64,000 nt of DNA from Chrysogorgia sp. JL179-B06 (taxonomy: Eukaryota > Cnidaria > Anthozoa > Scleralcyonacea > Chrysogorgiidae). Below the pieces are notes generated by a model. It had not been told where the DNA came from and made no database searches. It saw only the letters and a list, made by a program, of their open reading frames with translations. Position 1 is the first letter of the stretch; the number at the start of each line of letters is the position of its first letter. The stretch is taken from the NCBI GenBank assembly GCA_035772405.1, contig JAYKKM010000196.1, forward strand, positions 2,207,501 through 2,271,500. Reading direction: 5' to 3'. The position numbers and the translations under genes are program-made. Shown here piece after piece: positions 33,945-45,326 of the stretch.

Positions 33945-34861
33945 ATGTCTGATTTAAATGATAGTTCTCCATCGTCTGTGTCAGAAAGTGAGAGAGAATG
34001 CTCTTCAGTAGAAGAGACAGATATGACTGTGTATAGTTCTGCAATACAACCATATGAAGACGAACCTCTTGCCTATGATGATGCTGAGAATGTAGGCTAT
34101 GTAGCCGGTGAGAATGGCGCCGAAGTTGCCGAACTAGAAATTGACGAAGATGGTATTCCATATGCCACTTTGGAAGCGAGATTCGAGAAAAGAGAAGGTG
34201 TAGACAAGTGGTATGTTAACTAGAAATGACATTGTTTAGTTGTGGAATACGTGCCTTGCTTATAAACCTCTGTGCGTAAAATTTCCGTTTCGTCAATCTC
34301 GAACAGTATTTATCTGGACTATTTACCGTGGATTTATTTTGAAGGTGCAAATGTGGGGAATGCAACGTGACAGAATTGATTGGTGCGGTTGAATACCGTT
34401 GTTGCAAGGAAGTTGGACCTGCTTTGCACATTCTCACCTTTGATGGGAGCATCGAAAAGATAAACTGTATTACCCAACACGAAGACTACTTGCCACTGAC
34501 ACATCCTGCTGTTCTTAAACAGGCTGGGCCATTGCTGAGGGATAGAAATGGAAGGAGCTATCGAAGACGAGGAAATCAAACAGAAAACGAGTAAGTCAAG
34601 TCGAAATGTATCTGGGAGGTGTTCTACACATGTATATTGCGTTTCAGATTTCTGCCTTGTTCTTCCTTTGCATTAGTACACTGTTGTTGTTCTGTTAGGT
34701 TGACTCGTGCGGTGGCTTACAGATGGCTAATTAGATGGATGTGTGTTACCATGGGGTGGGATAATAGCAGATCTTTATCAGCCTGTATCTATCACAACAT
34801 TCGGAAACGTTTTGGCAGTTCAAACAAAACAGGTTATACTTGTGCAACAGCAAGGAACTAG
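33945..34861 (+). CDS. P2X7-ballast-domain protein carried by Kolobok (3 exons)
   Basis: Exons 33945-34210, 34345-34590 and 34699-34861 join in phase (TG|GTATGT, GAAG|G, CGA|GTAAGT, GTTAG|G) to give 224 residues. Residues 1-88 are acidic and Ser-rich. From residue 90 come CKCGEC, then CC at 108-109, a CITQHEDY block, HPAVLKQAG and, in exon 3, RAVAYRWLIRWMCVTMGWDN, ACIYHNIRKRF and TGY. This Cys-rich order with the AYRxxxxW helix matches the zinc-binding cytoplasmic ballast domain of P2X7 receptors. No channel or membrane segment is present. The gene lies within the transposon ends, convergent with the transposase (stop codons about 170 bp apart), so it moves with the element. Its role is unknown; nucleic-acid or guanine-nucleotide binding is possible by analogy only. 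Confidence 0.7.
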
Positions 34862-35027
34862 GTCGGGTTTATTTGACTCTATGTAAATAACAGTTTTAAA
34901 AATTAAATAAACAGTAATAAATAAAATGTTACAGTATATATCTATGCTTTTCAAAATAAATATACAGGTTGTATTGTTGTTATTGAACTATTTTAAAGAA
35001 GGTATAAACAGATAGTGGCTAGGATGT

Positions 35028-38000
35028 TTATAAATCGTTGTTATCAGGACATCTGTTTTTTGGATGCCCTTTCATTGCCTGTTTGCATTTCTTGCACTGT
35101 GGTGCTTTTTTCTTTCTGGGGGGTTCAACTCCAACACTCTGACTGTTTTGTTGCATTAGCTGTTCCTGTTCTTCAACTATAAAAAGTAAATATCACAATA
35201 ATATTAAACAACAAATCAGCAACTCTCAAGTTCTTCTTGGGGGAGGAGATAACAGGTTAACTTTAGAAAACTAAATTTAAATTGTACCTGGAGGAAACAA
35301 TTCAATCACATGTGATCTTCTTTCAACCCAACGTGTCACAGCTTCCTCTCGGCTCCTTCTTTCTGGGAATTGTCTGTTAAGAGCCTCAGGAACTTTTGCT
35401 TCATATACTTTTAAGGTCTCATCCAGCATTTCAGGTGAAGTTGATAATAGAACCTTTCTTATTGCAGTAGCATAGTCTAGAAACAGCAATGTCAGGTGAT
35501 TCAGTCAATAATGGTTATGATAATTAATCTGGTTTGTGAAGCAGCACTTACCATATGTGGGAAGCACAGGCACTTCTCGAACAACTTCATCACCAAGTTT
35601 GAACTTCGGGTACGTAATGTGGCTGTATGTATTCCCCTGCTTTGTCTTCTTTGGTTTTCGTTTTATGTTTTCATTAAAATGAAGGCAAGCCAAGATATGC
35701 CTGAAATAGTGACAGAATATTTATGAATGTTTACATGCATACATATTATTTGATTGTATATAGGATAATATATATACAGTACATACCACATTTCCCTTAT
35801 ATTTTTTTTATATTAAGGGCCTTCTCTCGAAACGTTAGTAAAACCTTCACTCTGTGTCCATGTAGGTCAATTAAATGTTCAATTCACATTAAGCCAAGGG
35901 CCCAGAAATATGTTTCCAAATAACTACCTTGAGAGTACAAACATTGAAACATGTACCTGCAGTATGTGCCCAACCAAGAGAAGCATATCATTTTGGGATG
36001 CCAGTAGTTAAGGGTGGCGTGAAATCCCTCGAGACAACTGGTCTGACCATCTGGCGAGAGATTCTTTATGGCATTTAGAAGTCTCTTCTTTGTTAGGATT
36101 GATGTGAGCTTGTCATATGGCCTTGAACCTACAATGTTATTTTTATGACATTTACCTTTAAGCAATATTAAGCAACCTTATTTATGACTACTGTAAATCA
36201 ACTGTACAAACAAAGCAACCACAGGTAAGTTGTGCAATAACTATGTGATGTGTACACAAATAAGCTGTGTAATTTTAATATTTACATATTTGAAAAATTC
36301 TGCTTTGGTCGACAACTATGACTTCTTAGTATGATACTGTATGCTATCATTTACATACCTATTCTTATCCATTGACGTGGTTCAATATCTCCATGTGCAC
36401 ACTCCTTAAACAGTTTATGTGGATGGTCCTTGTGCTTGCCAGCTACATGTCTTGAGAAAGAAAGCCATTTAGCTAATATCATTTCTTGGAATCCTTGTCT
36501 TGTGGTTGTGGCACACCAGTATATGTGGTTCCTGATCCCTCTAATCCATGCCAGAAGTACCTCACAGCCTTTTTCCTTACTCGCCTTAACAATCTTTTTT
36601 TGCACAGATCTCACAACATGCCAAATGTCAAAAAAGTGGGTTGTACTGGGTTGGGTTTCTCGAATCCACTTTGCAATGCCGCTGTGACGATCTGACACAA
36701 ACACTTTCACTGTAAGGCCAGCATTTCTCAAGAAGGAGAAGCAATTTTTTGCACCCTGCAATTCCATTGCACAACTACTACCAGTTTCATTTGCCTAAAG
36801 TAAACATACCAAAACCATCTGATTACTTGTGTGTACTATTGTAGTGGCCCATACCCATAGTATGATTTACTAACTGTAGTAAGTGATTGAACTTAACATT
36901 TTTGAAATGAGTTTTTCCATACAATGGACACTGTTGGGAACAAAGTCTTGTGTAATGGGGACCAGGACTTACTGGATGCTGTATGGAGGTGCCCAATGCA
37001 TAGACGTGCCTGTTTCAAAAGGTTCTACTGTATTGCTAATGTCAACCTACCTGAAGCAGGTCAAAGTGGACAACTTTTAAAAGTGTTGTGTTAAACATGG
37101 TGTATGCCCCATATTTGGCGCTATGACCCATTGAGTCAAAGCGCCCATCGCCACTCCAAACAACATCCTTCATGCTTTTGAGCTGGACAATCAGGTTTGA
37201 CCTGTAGTTTTCCCAATGAGATAATATGGCTGGAAAAAGAAACTTCTTTTGGTGTAAAAAAAAGGTACGTGCACAGAATACTGATAACCCCATATGCTTA
37301 AATACCAATAGAAATCTACTAATAGACAATTTGCATGTTAGCAAAGCATCATGGGAAAAATGGTAACCTTCACTTGCGTGCGAAATGGCCGCCGTGGAGC
37401 GAGCATTTTCCATGTGAGAAATATCGCTTATTTTTAACACTTTTTTCGTAGTGTTTGAAAATTTTAAAACAAGGAACGTCTTTGTAATGCTATTAAGTTT
37501 GTTTTGACTCAAGTACAGCGAAATCGAACCGAAAATGGACGAGAAAATTCCTGTAGAAGAACCGCAGAGCGAACAATGTGCTCATAAATACGTTCCGAGA
37601 GGGAGGTTCTTCCCAACATTTTAAGGTGAGTACGCTTAGTAAACATCGGGCCGCTCACCATTTTGACCTACAAATATGTGCGTGTTGTTTCTCGATGTAT
37701 ATCTTGTATTTTGACAACGATCGACTGTTTCCTGCGGATTTTTTTGCTTGTTGAAATCGACTAACTTATGACAAAATGTCTGTCGATCGTTCGATCAGCA
37801 TGACACTCAAACACAATGTTTTTAAAGAGACCTTTAAATGTTTTGGCGCGAACTAAAAGCAGTTCAAACCGGTTTTGTCTGCCCCGGCTCTGTTACTTTG
37901 TAAAAACGCCAAAGAGAAAGCATTTTGCCTCTGTTGTCGCTTATGTTTCTGCTTCCTTTGTTGTGGTCGGTTTATTTCCTGTCAAAATAAACAAGTAGGT

Positions 38001-41000
38001 TTTTAGTATTAAAATATCAGGCTGTAAATATATTAAATTCGTAGTTATATTAACGTAGGTAAAACCGTTTTAAATTTGCATAGGTAGTAGAATATAAAAT
38101 TTAGTTAGTTATAGTATTAGGTTTTTTAATCTTCAGGCAGCCCTAAGGATTAAATTTGTAAATAGTAAAATACATAATTAAAGTATAGGTTTAAATAATA
38201 TAAATTTTTTGATGGATATGGAGCCGGGTACTTCATCGGAGGCAGATAAAGATTTGGCAGCATTGGGAGATGGTTGGACAAAGAGTTTAAAGTTTATTCC
38301 TGGATTCTCATACAAAAAATTGGTAGACCATTTGATACTAGAAGCAAAAAAAACACCTGATGGCAAGCCTGCCGAGGCATTTAAACACAAGAGAAGTGGA
38401 TACAAACTATTTAAAGCTGGTTATCCAAGGCAGTTTATGGTGAAACCTAATGTTAAGAAAGGAAATGAAGCAGTCCTTTTTCTTGTACGGTGCCATGTAA
38501 ATGCAGAAATGAAGAAAAAACAGTACCTTGTTTATGTCCACCTTGATCAACATTCAGGAGATATTGCCTATGCAAAATGCTATTGCCCTGCTGGTGCTGG
38601 TGGCTGTTGCAAACATGTAGCGGCTACTTTGTATCAGCTTCTCGATTATATTGAACTTGGACTCTCAGATGTACCAGATGATAAAACCTGCACAGAGGAA
38701 TTACAAATGTGGCATGTCCCTAGAAAGAACACAACACAAGCAGCCCTGCTTTTCGAGGACCTGATTTTCCCCCAGGATTCGTATGATAAGGATAAAAAAG
38801 GACGTAAACGCCCAGTGCCAGATGGCAAGAGGGAGGACTACTGTTCAACAAGAGAGAAGGTGTCAAACGATGACTTGGAGCAGCTTAAAACTGGCTTGGA
38901 AAAAGCAGGAAGTACTTGTCATTTAGTTGGTATCCTAGGCAACACCAATTGTGAACCTTGTGTGTTTACTGCAAATGAATTACCATCTAGACAGCGCATA
39001 ATGAAGGCAGGGGAAGTGGGTGACAAACTGGACCAAACAGCAGTCAGATCTAGTATTCTAAAAAAATTAACTCAGAATTTAGATTGTACTTGTGTTCCAG
39101 ACAAAGAAAGTTGTGAGAAATATATTATGGAGAACTTGTTTGTTAATAATGAGGGATGCAGAGAGATTGAGAAGAACACACGGAAGCAAAATGAATGCGA
39201 AGAGTGGTATAAACAAAGAAAATGTCAGTTGACTTCATCATTATTTGGTTGTGTAGTAAAGAGGAGAAAAACTATCTACCCCAAGACTATTGTGAACAAG
39301 ATTACTAAGCCAAGTAAAATAAAGAATGCAAGTTGTCAATGGGGAATCGAGAACGAACAGAAGGCATTGGTAAAGTACTATGAATATAAAGATGAGATCA
39401 ACGAGCACGTAGCTCTTTGCTCAGCGTGTGGTTTAGTGGTCAATCCAATGTGGCCATGGCTTGGTGCTAGTCCAGATGCTCTCATATTGGATAATAGAGA
39501 AGAGTCAATGTATGGAGCTGTGGAGGTAAAATGCCCTGCATCTAAATCTGGGATGAGTATCATCAATGCATGCAGTGACAAATCATTTTGTTTAGAGATA
39601 GTGAATGGAAAGCCATGTCTAAAAAGAATCATGTATATTATTATCAAGTACAAGGCATTATGGCTATTTGCCAGTTGTGTTTCGTAGACTTTGTTGTATA
39701 TACTGTAAGTGATGTTCATGTTGAAAGGATTTATTTTAGTAAAGTTGAATGGGAAAAGTGTACTTTACCTGAACTAACAACTTTTTATTTTAATTATCTG
39801 ATGCCAGATACTGTTACTGTATTATAACAATTATATGTTCACTGAACATAATTTAAATAGTAGACTCACTATTAACTATACTTAATAAAGTAAAAAAACA
39901 CTGAACTGACTAGAGTCTATCATATACAGTAACATAGAATTCATTCTTCATGTGGTTGAATTAATGGCCTGAAAAACAAAGTTAAATATGAACAAATAAC
40001 CCAAATTTTGTTTAAGTCTGAAGCCATAGATATCTGCAAGTCATGTTTGAGAATGCGGAAGCTTTTTAATTCTTTGGATAGCCCTCTCAACATGTATCCT
40101 GTGTTTAGCAATTCTCCTAGTTTTAATCTCATCCTCTTTTGAAAATTGTGCTTGCTCACCAAGGAAGGGGGGTATGTTTAACGACACGCCTGGTGGTAAA
40201 TCATTCTCAATTTCAAAGCCTCTATCTGCCATCACTTCATCACCTGGTTCTAATAATTTCAAGATCCCACAGTCATTGGTCAGTTGTTTATCAGATGTAT
40301 TACCAGCATACAGTTCTGAAACAAATGTTAAGTCTCCTCTTGGGGCAATGCCAATCAAGCCTTTACCAGTGTTATGGTTTTTGTAGGTCGAAAAGGTAGC
40401 ACTTTGGCTTCTTGGCTGAGAAGGTGTTTCAATGAATAACTCTGTGCAGTCGATTATAACCCTTGTGTTTGGATAACTCTCCTTGAAACTTGGTGGTGAG
40501 GTTTCTCTCACATAACTTTGAGAAGGCCAAATGGGCATGGACCGTAAACGTCTGTATAAAAAATCAAGCCAGGTAACCCAAATTCTGGACACCTGGGATG
40601 CAGATATGTTAAACCTGTTGGCTAAGTCCCTCTCAAGTAAACCCAATCTAAATCTTACAAGACACAAGAATAACTCTTCCTCTGGTGATAATGTCCTCCT
40701 TGGTCCACATTTTTGTCGATTTTCTGTCGGATTTAGAACATTCCAAGATCCAATATATTGTAACCTTTCACATGCAGGACAAAGATAGTCATAAAATGCC
40801 TTAAATGTACCATAATCAGAAAAGCCAGTATAAAACTCAATATCGCTGTCATTATTTTTAACATGGTCTATAGAAAAACTACACTGTTCGACTTTTCGCT
40901 TTAGATCGGATATCTCTTCTTGTTGTTTTTGATCTTTCTGCTGAAGGTTTTCAACCAGCTGTTCAAGTTCTGAAATTCTGTCCTCTCTAGTTGCTGGCTT

Positions 41001-44000
41001 ATCTTCTATCTCATGACTCTCTTCAATTGTGTTTTTTCTATTTCTGCATTTAGATGTTGTTCTGGGTTTCGGTTGAGTGGGCAGTAATAGTTTTTGCACT
41101 ATAGTTGGAACATTGTGAAGACATGTCTTCCTGCCACCCACAAAATGCTTTGAACAAACTCTGTGATGGTTGTTTGGTGTAAAATCAGCTCGTCCAATCC
41201 AATGCAACCACGTCTTTCTGAGCTTTTTGTCAGTTGGAATTTGGTAAAATGAGAGTTCAGGATTTCTTTTAGTGTTGCCACCACATGTTGTAATACAGCA
41301 AGTTGTTCCACCTCCTTTATATTTTCTTTCAGAACATGCAGCTCCTGTGTCGCTTTTATCTGCCTCCGATGAAGTACCCGGCTCCATATCCATCAAAAAA
41401 TTTATATTATTTAAACCTATACTTTAATTATGTATTTTACTATTTACAAATTTAATCCTTAGGGCTGCCTGAAGATTAAAAAACCTAATACTATAACTAA
41501 CTAAATTTTATATTCTACTACCTATGCAAATTTAAAACGGTTTTACCTACGTTAATATAACTACGAATTTAATATATTTACAGCCTGATATTTTAATACT
41601 AAAAACCTACTTGTTTATTTTGACAGGAAATAAACCGACCACAACAAAGGAAGCAGAAACATAAGCGACAACAGAGGCAAAATGCTTTCTCTTTGGCGTT
41701 TTTACAAAGTAACAGAGCCGGGGCAGACAAAACCGGTTTGAACTGCTTTTAGTTCGCGCCAAAACATTTAAAGGTCTCTTTAAAAACATTGTGTTTGAGT
41801 GTCATGCTGATCGAACGATCGACAGACATTTTGTCATAAGTTAGTCGATTTCAACAAGCAAAAAAATCCGCAGGAAACAGTCGATCGTTGTCAAAATACA
41901 AGATATACATCGAGAAACAACACGCACATATTTGTAGGTCAAAATGGTGAGCGGCCCGATGTTTACTAAGCGTACTCACCTTAAAATGTTGGGAAGAACC
42001 TCCCTCTCGGAACGTATTTATGAGCACATTGTTCGCTCTGCGGTTCTTCTACAGGAATTTTCTCGTCCATTTTCGGTTCGATTTCGCTGTACTTGAGTCA
42101 AAACAAACTTAATAGCATTACAAAGACGTTCCTTGTTTTAAAATTTTCAAACACTACGAAAAAAGTGTTAAAAATAAGCGATATTTCTCACATGGAAAAT
42201 GCTCGCTCCACGGCGGCCATTTCGCACGCAAGTGAAGGTTACCATTTTTCCCATGATGCTTTGCTAACATGCAAATTGTCTATTGATGCCCCGGAAACCA
42301 AGATTGAATAGCTTAGTAAAATATTCCCAGCTGGATGTTTTTCCAGTATGAAAGGTTGGCTTCTCCACATAAAGGTTCCACAGCATAACTTGCATTTCTG
42401 AGTAACTGTAACCATAGTACCATTTCTGTTCATGGTAACCACTGGCTTCCCTTGGTGGCATTTAAAACAAAACAGACTAAAAAGGCTGAGCAGCATGGAA
42501 TAGAACACAATGAATTTCGGTTCAGCTTCACTTGGTGTATCTGGTTCAACCCTGTGAAGAGAAGAGATATGAAAGATTAATTTCAATAATTTGCCATATT
42601 ATTTATATCTTCAGAGGTTACACTTTGGTATTGTGCATGGGTATGCCAGGCAGCCCCTAAAAACCTAGGCAAATTAAAGGTTGAAGTTCAGGAGAATTTA
42701 CTGCACAAGAATTTGTAAGAACATTAATGTAATAGTAATTTAAAATCCAGAGGAATTTTTGTTTCCCCTGGTCCCCCTCCAAAAAATATATTACCTGACG
42801 TTGGAAGATTGTGTGTCATTCGTTTCATCATCATCATCATCACTATCTGTCCATTGCCATTGATTTGTGCAGTCACTGTCATTTTCACTTTCACTATCAT
42901 CAACATCAGTAGTTGTAAATGCATCTTCCTCCTCACACACATCTTGCAAATACTTATCGTCAGTTTTTTTAGGCGTTGTGACTTCAGTCTCATCACCAAC
43001 CGACTCCCCATGTCCTTCTTTGGTTGTCTCCTCCCAAGCAGTGGATGTATTGCAGCTTTGCTGTAAAAGTATTTACATTCAATATAAAAATAGCTTGTAT
43101 CTGATAAAACTATTGTATGTATATGTATATAATATACAAACCACTTACCGCTTTTAACTGGTCTTTCAGTCTTTTGTTTTTCCTTCTTAACCTGTAGCAT
43201 TTTTTCTGGAGCTTCCTCAGCTTCCCATATAACACTGGGCACTTGTTGCAAGCATTGGTGTTGGTTTCTGAGGGCGATTGTTCTGCAGGCTTCGATAACA
43301 CTACTGCAGGATTTACATCCAGATTTTCATCTTGCCGTAAACTATCTGGACCAACATTTTCTGTTGCTGGATCGTTCGAAATCGAACTGACAATATCTGG
43401 TACACCTGGATTCGATGTCTCTTCAATTGTTTGTGCGGGTAACGCCGGTGACGAAGTTGATGTGGTTTTGGATGGCATTTTCACACAGGACGACATAGCA
43501 TGGCGCAGAAACTTAAAAAAAGATTTTGCTCATCTTATTTTAGTTGTTTTTTATATCTTATTTACACAATACACTAAGAATGGACGCCCAAGCGGCCCAA
43601 CTGAGCTTGACCGTTGTGAATTTATTAAAATTGTGTACCTGTCGCCGAGACCGACTTGTGCACTTTGTCTTTTGTTGTTCTTGCGCCACATTGTCGATAG
43701 TCGGTAAAGCCCCATTCAGCAAACGCTTCAATGTTGGAATTTCACTATTTTGTTCCTGCTTTAGTGTAATATCGCTTCTACGCTCGTAGCAAGTCGCCTC
43801 GAAGTGAGATGAACACAGTACCGACGTTGATGATGGCGTAAAATTCGCCCGGTGTATTCGAACAAAGTTCGTCCATTTCTTGCGAATAATCTCGTTCTTC
43901 GGAAATTTGTGCATTGATATTCCAGGTGTATAAGTGGTATTCATACAGCTAACGTCATTTGGCGCTCCAGCAACACAAAACTTTCCACCTCTACGCAAAG

Positions 44001-44028
44001 CCTTACTGCTTTCATACGTTTCTGCCAT
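35028..44028 (-). CDS. Kolobok transposase, THAP-type (9 exons, interrupted by a transposon)
   Basis: Exons: 44028-43639, 43511-43149, 43060-42795, 42551-42282 continuing at 37321-37051, 36794-36359, 36128-35957, 35700-35552, 35476-35288, 35176-35028. All junctions are GT/AG with matching phases, for 884 residues without a stop if the insert and one AT are removed. Domains: THAP zinc finger (CVAGAPNDVSC ... MHKF ... FTPSS ... CSSHF) at residues 18-85; basic coiled coil (LRKLQKKCYRLRRKNKRL) near 230; acidic linker; a CHQGKP/CKLCC zinc motif; catalytic core with VVWSGDGRFDSMGHSAKYG and VFVSDRHSGIAKWI; a final zinc knuckle (CKKCKQAMKGHPKNRC). The ISL2EU element at 37324-42281 now disrupts exon 4. 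Confidence 0.8.
37324..38250. repeat. ISL2EU left terminal inverted repeat (927 bp)
   Basis: Pairs with 41355-42281. It includes the YqaJ gene's upstream region, start codon (38212) and first 13 codons. ORFs inside it appear at both ends because the repeat is duplicated. Confidence 0.85.
38212..39687 (+). CDS. SWIM-YqaJ nuclease-like protein of ISL2EU (frameshifted 3' end)
   Basis: From the ATG at 38212, 491 codons. MDMEPGTSSEADK comes from the terminal repeat. A SWIM zinc motif (CYCPAGAGGCCKHVAATLYQ) is near residue 125. The second half is YqaJ-like, of the lambda-exonuclease fold: WYKQRKCQLTSSLFG, QWGIENEQKALVKYY, WLGASPDALILD and AVEVKCPAS, which supply the acidic and lysine catalytic residues. 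The frame is lost at about 39625: the last family block (NHVYYYQVQGIMAICQ) is read in another frame up to about 39827. As it stands the product would lack the final QxQ motif. In phage such nucleases process DNA ends; a role in ISL2EU transposition is unproven. Confidence 0.75.
   Translation: MDMEPGTSSEADKDLAALGDGWTKSLKFIPGFSYKKLVDHLILEAKKTPDGKPAEAFKHKRSGYKLFKAGYPRQFMVKPNVKKGNEAVLFLVRCHVNAEMKKKQYLVYVHLDQHSGDIAYAKCYCPAGAGGCCKHVAATLYQLLDYIELGLSDVPDDKTCTEELQMWHVPRKNTTQAALLFEDLIFPQDSYDKDKKGRKRPVPDGKREDYCSTREKVSNDDLEQLKTGLEKAGSTCHLVGILGNTNCEPCVFTANELPSRQRIMKAGEVGDKLDQTAVRSSILKKLTQNLDCTCVPDKESCEKYIMENLFVNNEGCREIEKNTRKQNECEEWYKQRKCQLTSSLFGCVVKRRKTIYPKTIVNKITKPSKIKNASCQWGIENEQKALVKYYEYKDEINEHVALCSACGLVVNPMWPWLGASPDALILDNREESMYGAVEVKCPASKSGMSIINACSDKSFCLEIVNGKPCLKRIMYIIIKYKALWLFASCVS
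40041..41393 (-). CDS. ISL2EU transposase, THAP and DDE domains (frameshifted 3' end)
   Basis: 450 codons from the ATG at 41393. Order: the same MDMEPGTSSEADK start as the YqaJ gene, a THAP finger (CCITTCGGNTK ... FYQIP ... FTPNNHHRVCSKHF), a coiled coil (ISELEQLVENLQQKDQKQQE), a helix-turn-helix (LSPEEELFLCLVRFRLGLLE) and a DDE_Tnp_4-type core with VIIDCTELFIE, VMADRGFEI and KHRIHVERAIQRI, giving D, D and E. The frame breaks at about 40065 just after the E-containing helix; the remaining text (SFRILKHDLQ ... LTLFFRPLI) is read in another frame to 39941. An intact copy elsewhere would be needed for mobility. Confidence 0.8.
   Translation of the reverse strand: MDMEPGTSSEADKSDTGAACSERKYKGGGTTCCITTCGGNTKRNPELSFYQIPTDKKLRKTWLHWIGRADFTPNNHHRVCSKHFVGGRKTCLHNVPTIVQKLLLPTQPKPRTTSKCRNRKNTIEESHEIEDKPATREDRISELEQLVENLQQKDQKQQEEISDLKRKVEQCSFSIDHVKNNDSDIEFYTGFSDYGTFKAFYDYLCPACERLQYIGSWNVLNPTENRQKCGPRRTLSPEEELFLCLVRFRLGLLERDLANRFNISASQVSRIWVTWLDFLYRRLRSMPIWPSQSYVRETSPPSFKESYPNTRVIIDCTELFIETPSQPRSQSATFSTYKNHNTGKGLIGIAPRGDLTFVSELYAGNTSDKQLTNDCGILKLLEPGDEVMADRGFEIENDLPPGVSLNIPPFLGEQAQFSKEDEIKTRRIAKHRIHVERAIQRIKKLPHSQT
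41355..42281. repeat. ISL2EU right terminal inverted repeat (927 bp)
   Basis: Inverted copy of 37324-38250, carrying the transposase start codon at 41393 and its first 13 codons. Confidence 0.85.
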
Positions 44029-44262
44029 CTTTCATTCTTTCCCGCGCTATATATGCAAACCCCTTGACGTCACAGACTTATTTTGCATTTTTCCGGCCGC
44101 GCGGAATTCGTCACGCGTTAACACTCAACTTTAACTTAAAATTTTCACTATTCTGCAAACACTTTTTGAAATTCTAACTACGGCAGACTGTTCTTTAATT
44201 ACTTAAGAATGTCTTGATAAGAAAAAAAACAGTTCGAAAATTTCGTTTCATAGGCACTTTAA

Positions 44263-45326
44263 TAGAAATGTTCTTGTGCAATATATGCTAAATATATAAA
44301 TCTCATTTTCAAACTTGGAACCATTCATGATCCATGGACCCAACGAACGTTTTTCCTTTATGTCGTTTTTGTCTAGCATGGGCGGACAAAATAGTTGCTT
44401 CACACTTTATTCCTTTAGGTTTTTGTCTTTGTTTATCTCCTTTAACTATTACCATAATTTAATCAACTGGCCATGCACTCCAGGCTATAGCCAGGGCCGT
44501 ACTCAGAAAATTTTACATGGGGGTGTAAGCTCACGTCAACTGACGACGCACGAACTTGTACCGACTAAGTTTGAAATTAATTTAAACTGATAAGTGCTAA
44601 AAGTTAATGATTCTACTTGTCCGTGTTAAATCGAACACCTCTAGAATATAACTTCTGCCGACTGAAACTCGTAAAAAGGTTTGGGGGCGGGGGGGCTAAG
44701 CTTCACTGATCGACGCTATCTGATTGGCTAATGTTTGTCACATGATTATTTTGCCTACAAAAGTTTGATACCCTGTTTTTATTACTCGGGCTGTAGCCGA
44801 GTCTAGGTTTCGCCATTATTGTTTTGGTCGAGATATTGCCCCAACAGGCTTTACGAAACTGAGGCATCATTGTTCCGGGCGCTCATTGGTTTAAAAATCA
44901 TTATGTCAGCCGCTGAATGAACTGATGACATCCAGGCTGTAAAACACGCTGTATAAAGCTCGATTTTGCGAGTAATGTCATGCACTGCTGGGGGTGTCCC
45001 CTGGAAAATTTTTGAAATTAGGATCTCTTAAATAGGCTTTCCTGACTTCTGAGAGTAATTTCCAGCAAGTTTAAACGGATGGATCTATACTGGCATGAAA
45101 TCGCCAGAGCAAATTATTGGGAGGCCTGGGCCCCCCGGCCCCAACCCCTGCTACGGCCATGTGGCTGAATTAAGTGAATTTAACATAAATCATAAAAATA
45201 AGGTAAGACTGGATGAGGTGAGTTCTGTATGGTTCAGAACAAAAAGCAATTTGCACTTTTTATATAAAAGCTAGGATCCAAGAGAATGCTCAAATTAAAA
45301 ATTGCTCTTAATTTTTATTTTCTCAG
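44263..45326. other. Intergenic with a possible CAGGGCCGTA-tipped repeat
   Basis: Between about 44492 and 45165 the ends read CAGGGCCGTACTCAG and CTGCTACGGCCATG, a ten-base imperfect inverted pair of a kind common in invertebrate MITEs. I see no target duplication. A stretch near 44740-44780 also occurs near 14750-14800. Confidence 0.35.

Larger units (their letters stand above)
37324..42281. mobile_element. ISL2EU-type transposon nested in Kolobok exon 4
   Basis: AT dinucleotides at 37322-37323 and 42282-42283 flank tips AGACAATTTGCATGTTAGCA. The two 927-bp terminal inverted repeats look identical wherever I compared them. Inside are a SWIM/YqaJ nuclease gene and a THAP-DDE transposase gene, converging. 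This two-gene content is what I remember for the ISL2EU (IS4EU) superfamily. Removal of the insert restores the host reading frame. Confidence 0.8.
33026..44258. mobile_element. Kolobok DNA transposon with accessory gene
   Basis: The ends are AGTGCCTATGAAACGAAATT on the left and the exact complement on the right, matching for about 27 bases, with TTAA at 33022-33025 and 44259-44262. TTAA duplication plus a THAP transposase with the GDGRFDS and SDRH blocks is diagnostic of the Kolobok superfamily. The 11.2 kb span includes a later 4958-bp ISL2EU insertion (37324-42281) and a 673-bp hairpin MITE (33245-33917), leaving about 5.6 kb of Kolobok. Cargo is two convergent spliced genes. Confidence 0.85.

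Noticed and set aside
37042..42311. Identical ORFs starting MSQNKLNSI or MFLKRPLNV at both ends of the inner transposon
   Set aside because: They are duplicated because they lie in the inverted repeats; neither has a domain, and the first faces outward into Kolobok exon 4. Identity comes from the repeat and is no evidence of coding.
42724..43251. Minus-strand ORF of 175 codons
   Set aside because: It is an out-of-frame reading of Kolobok exon 3; the in-frame text is the acidic linker with normal splice sites.
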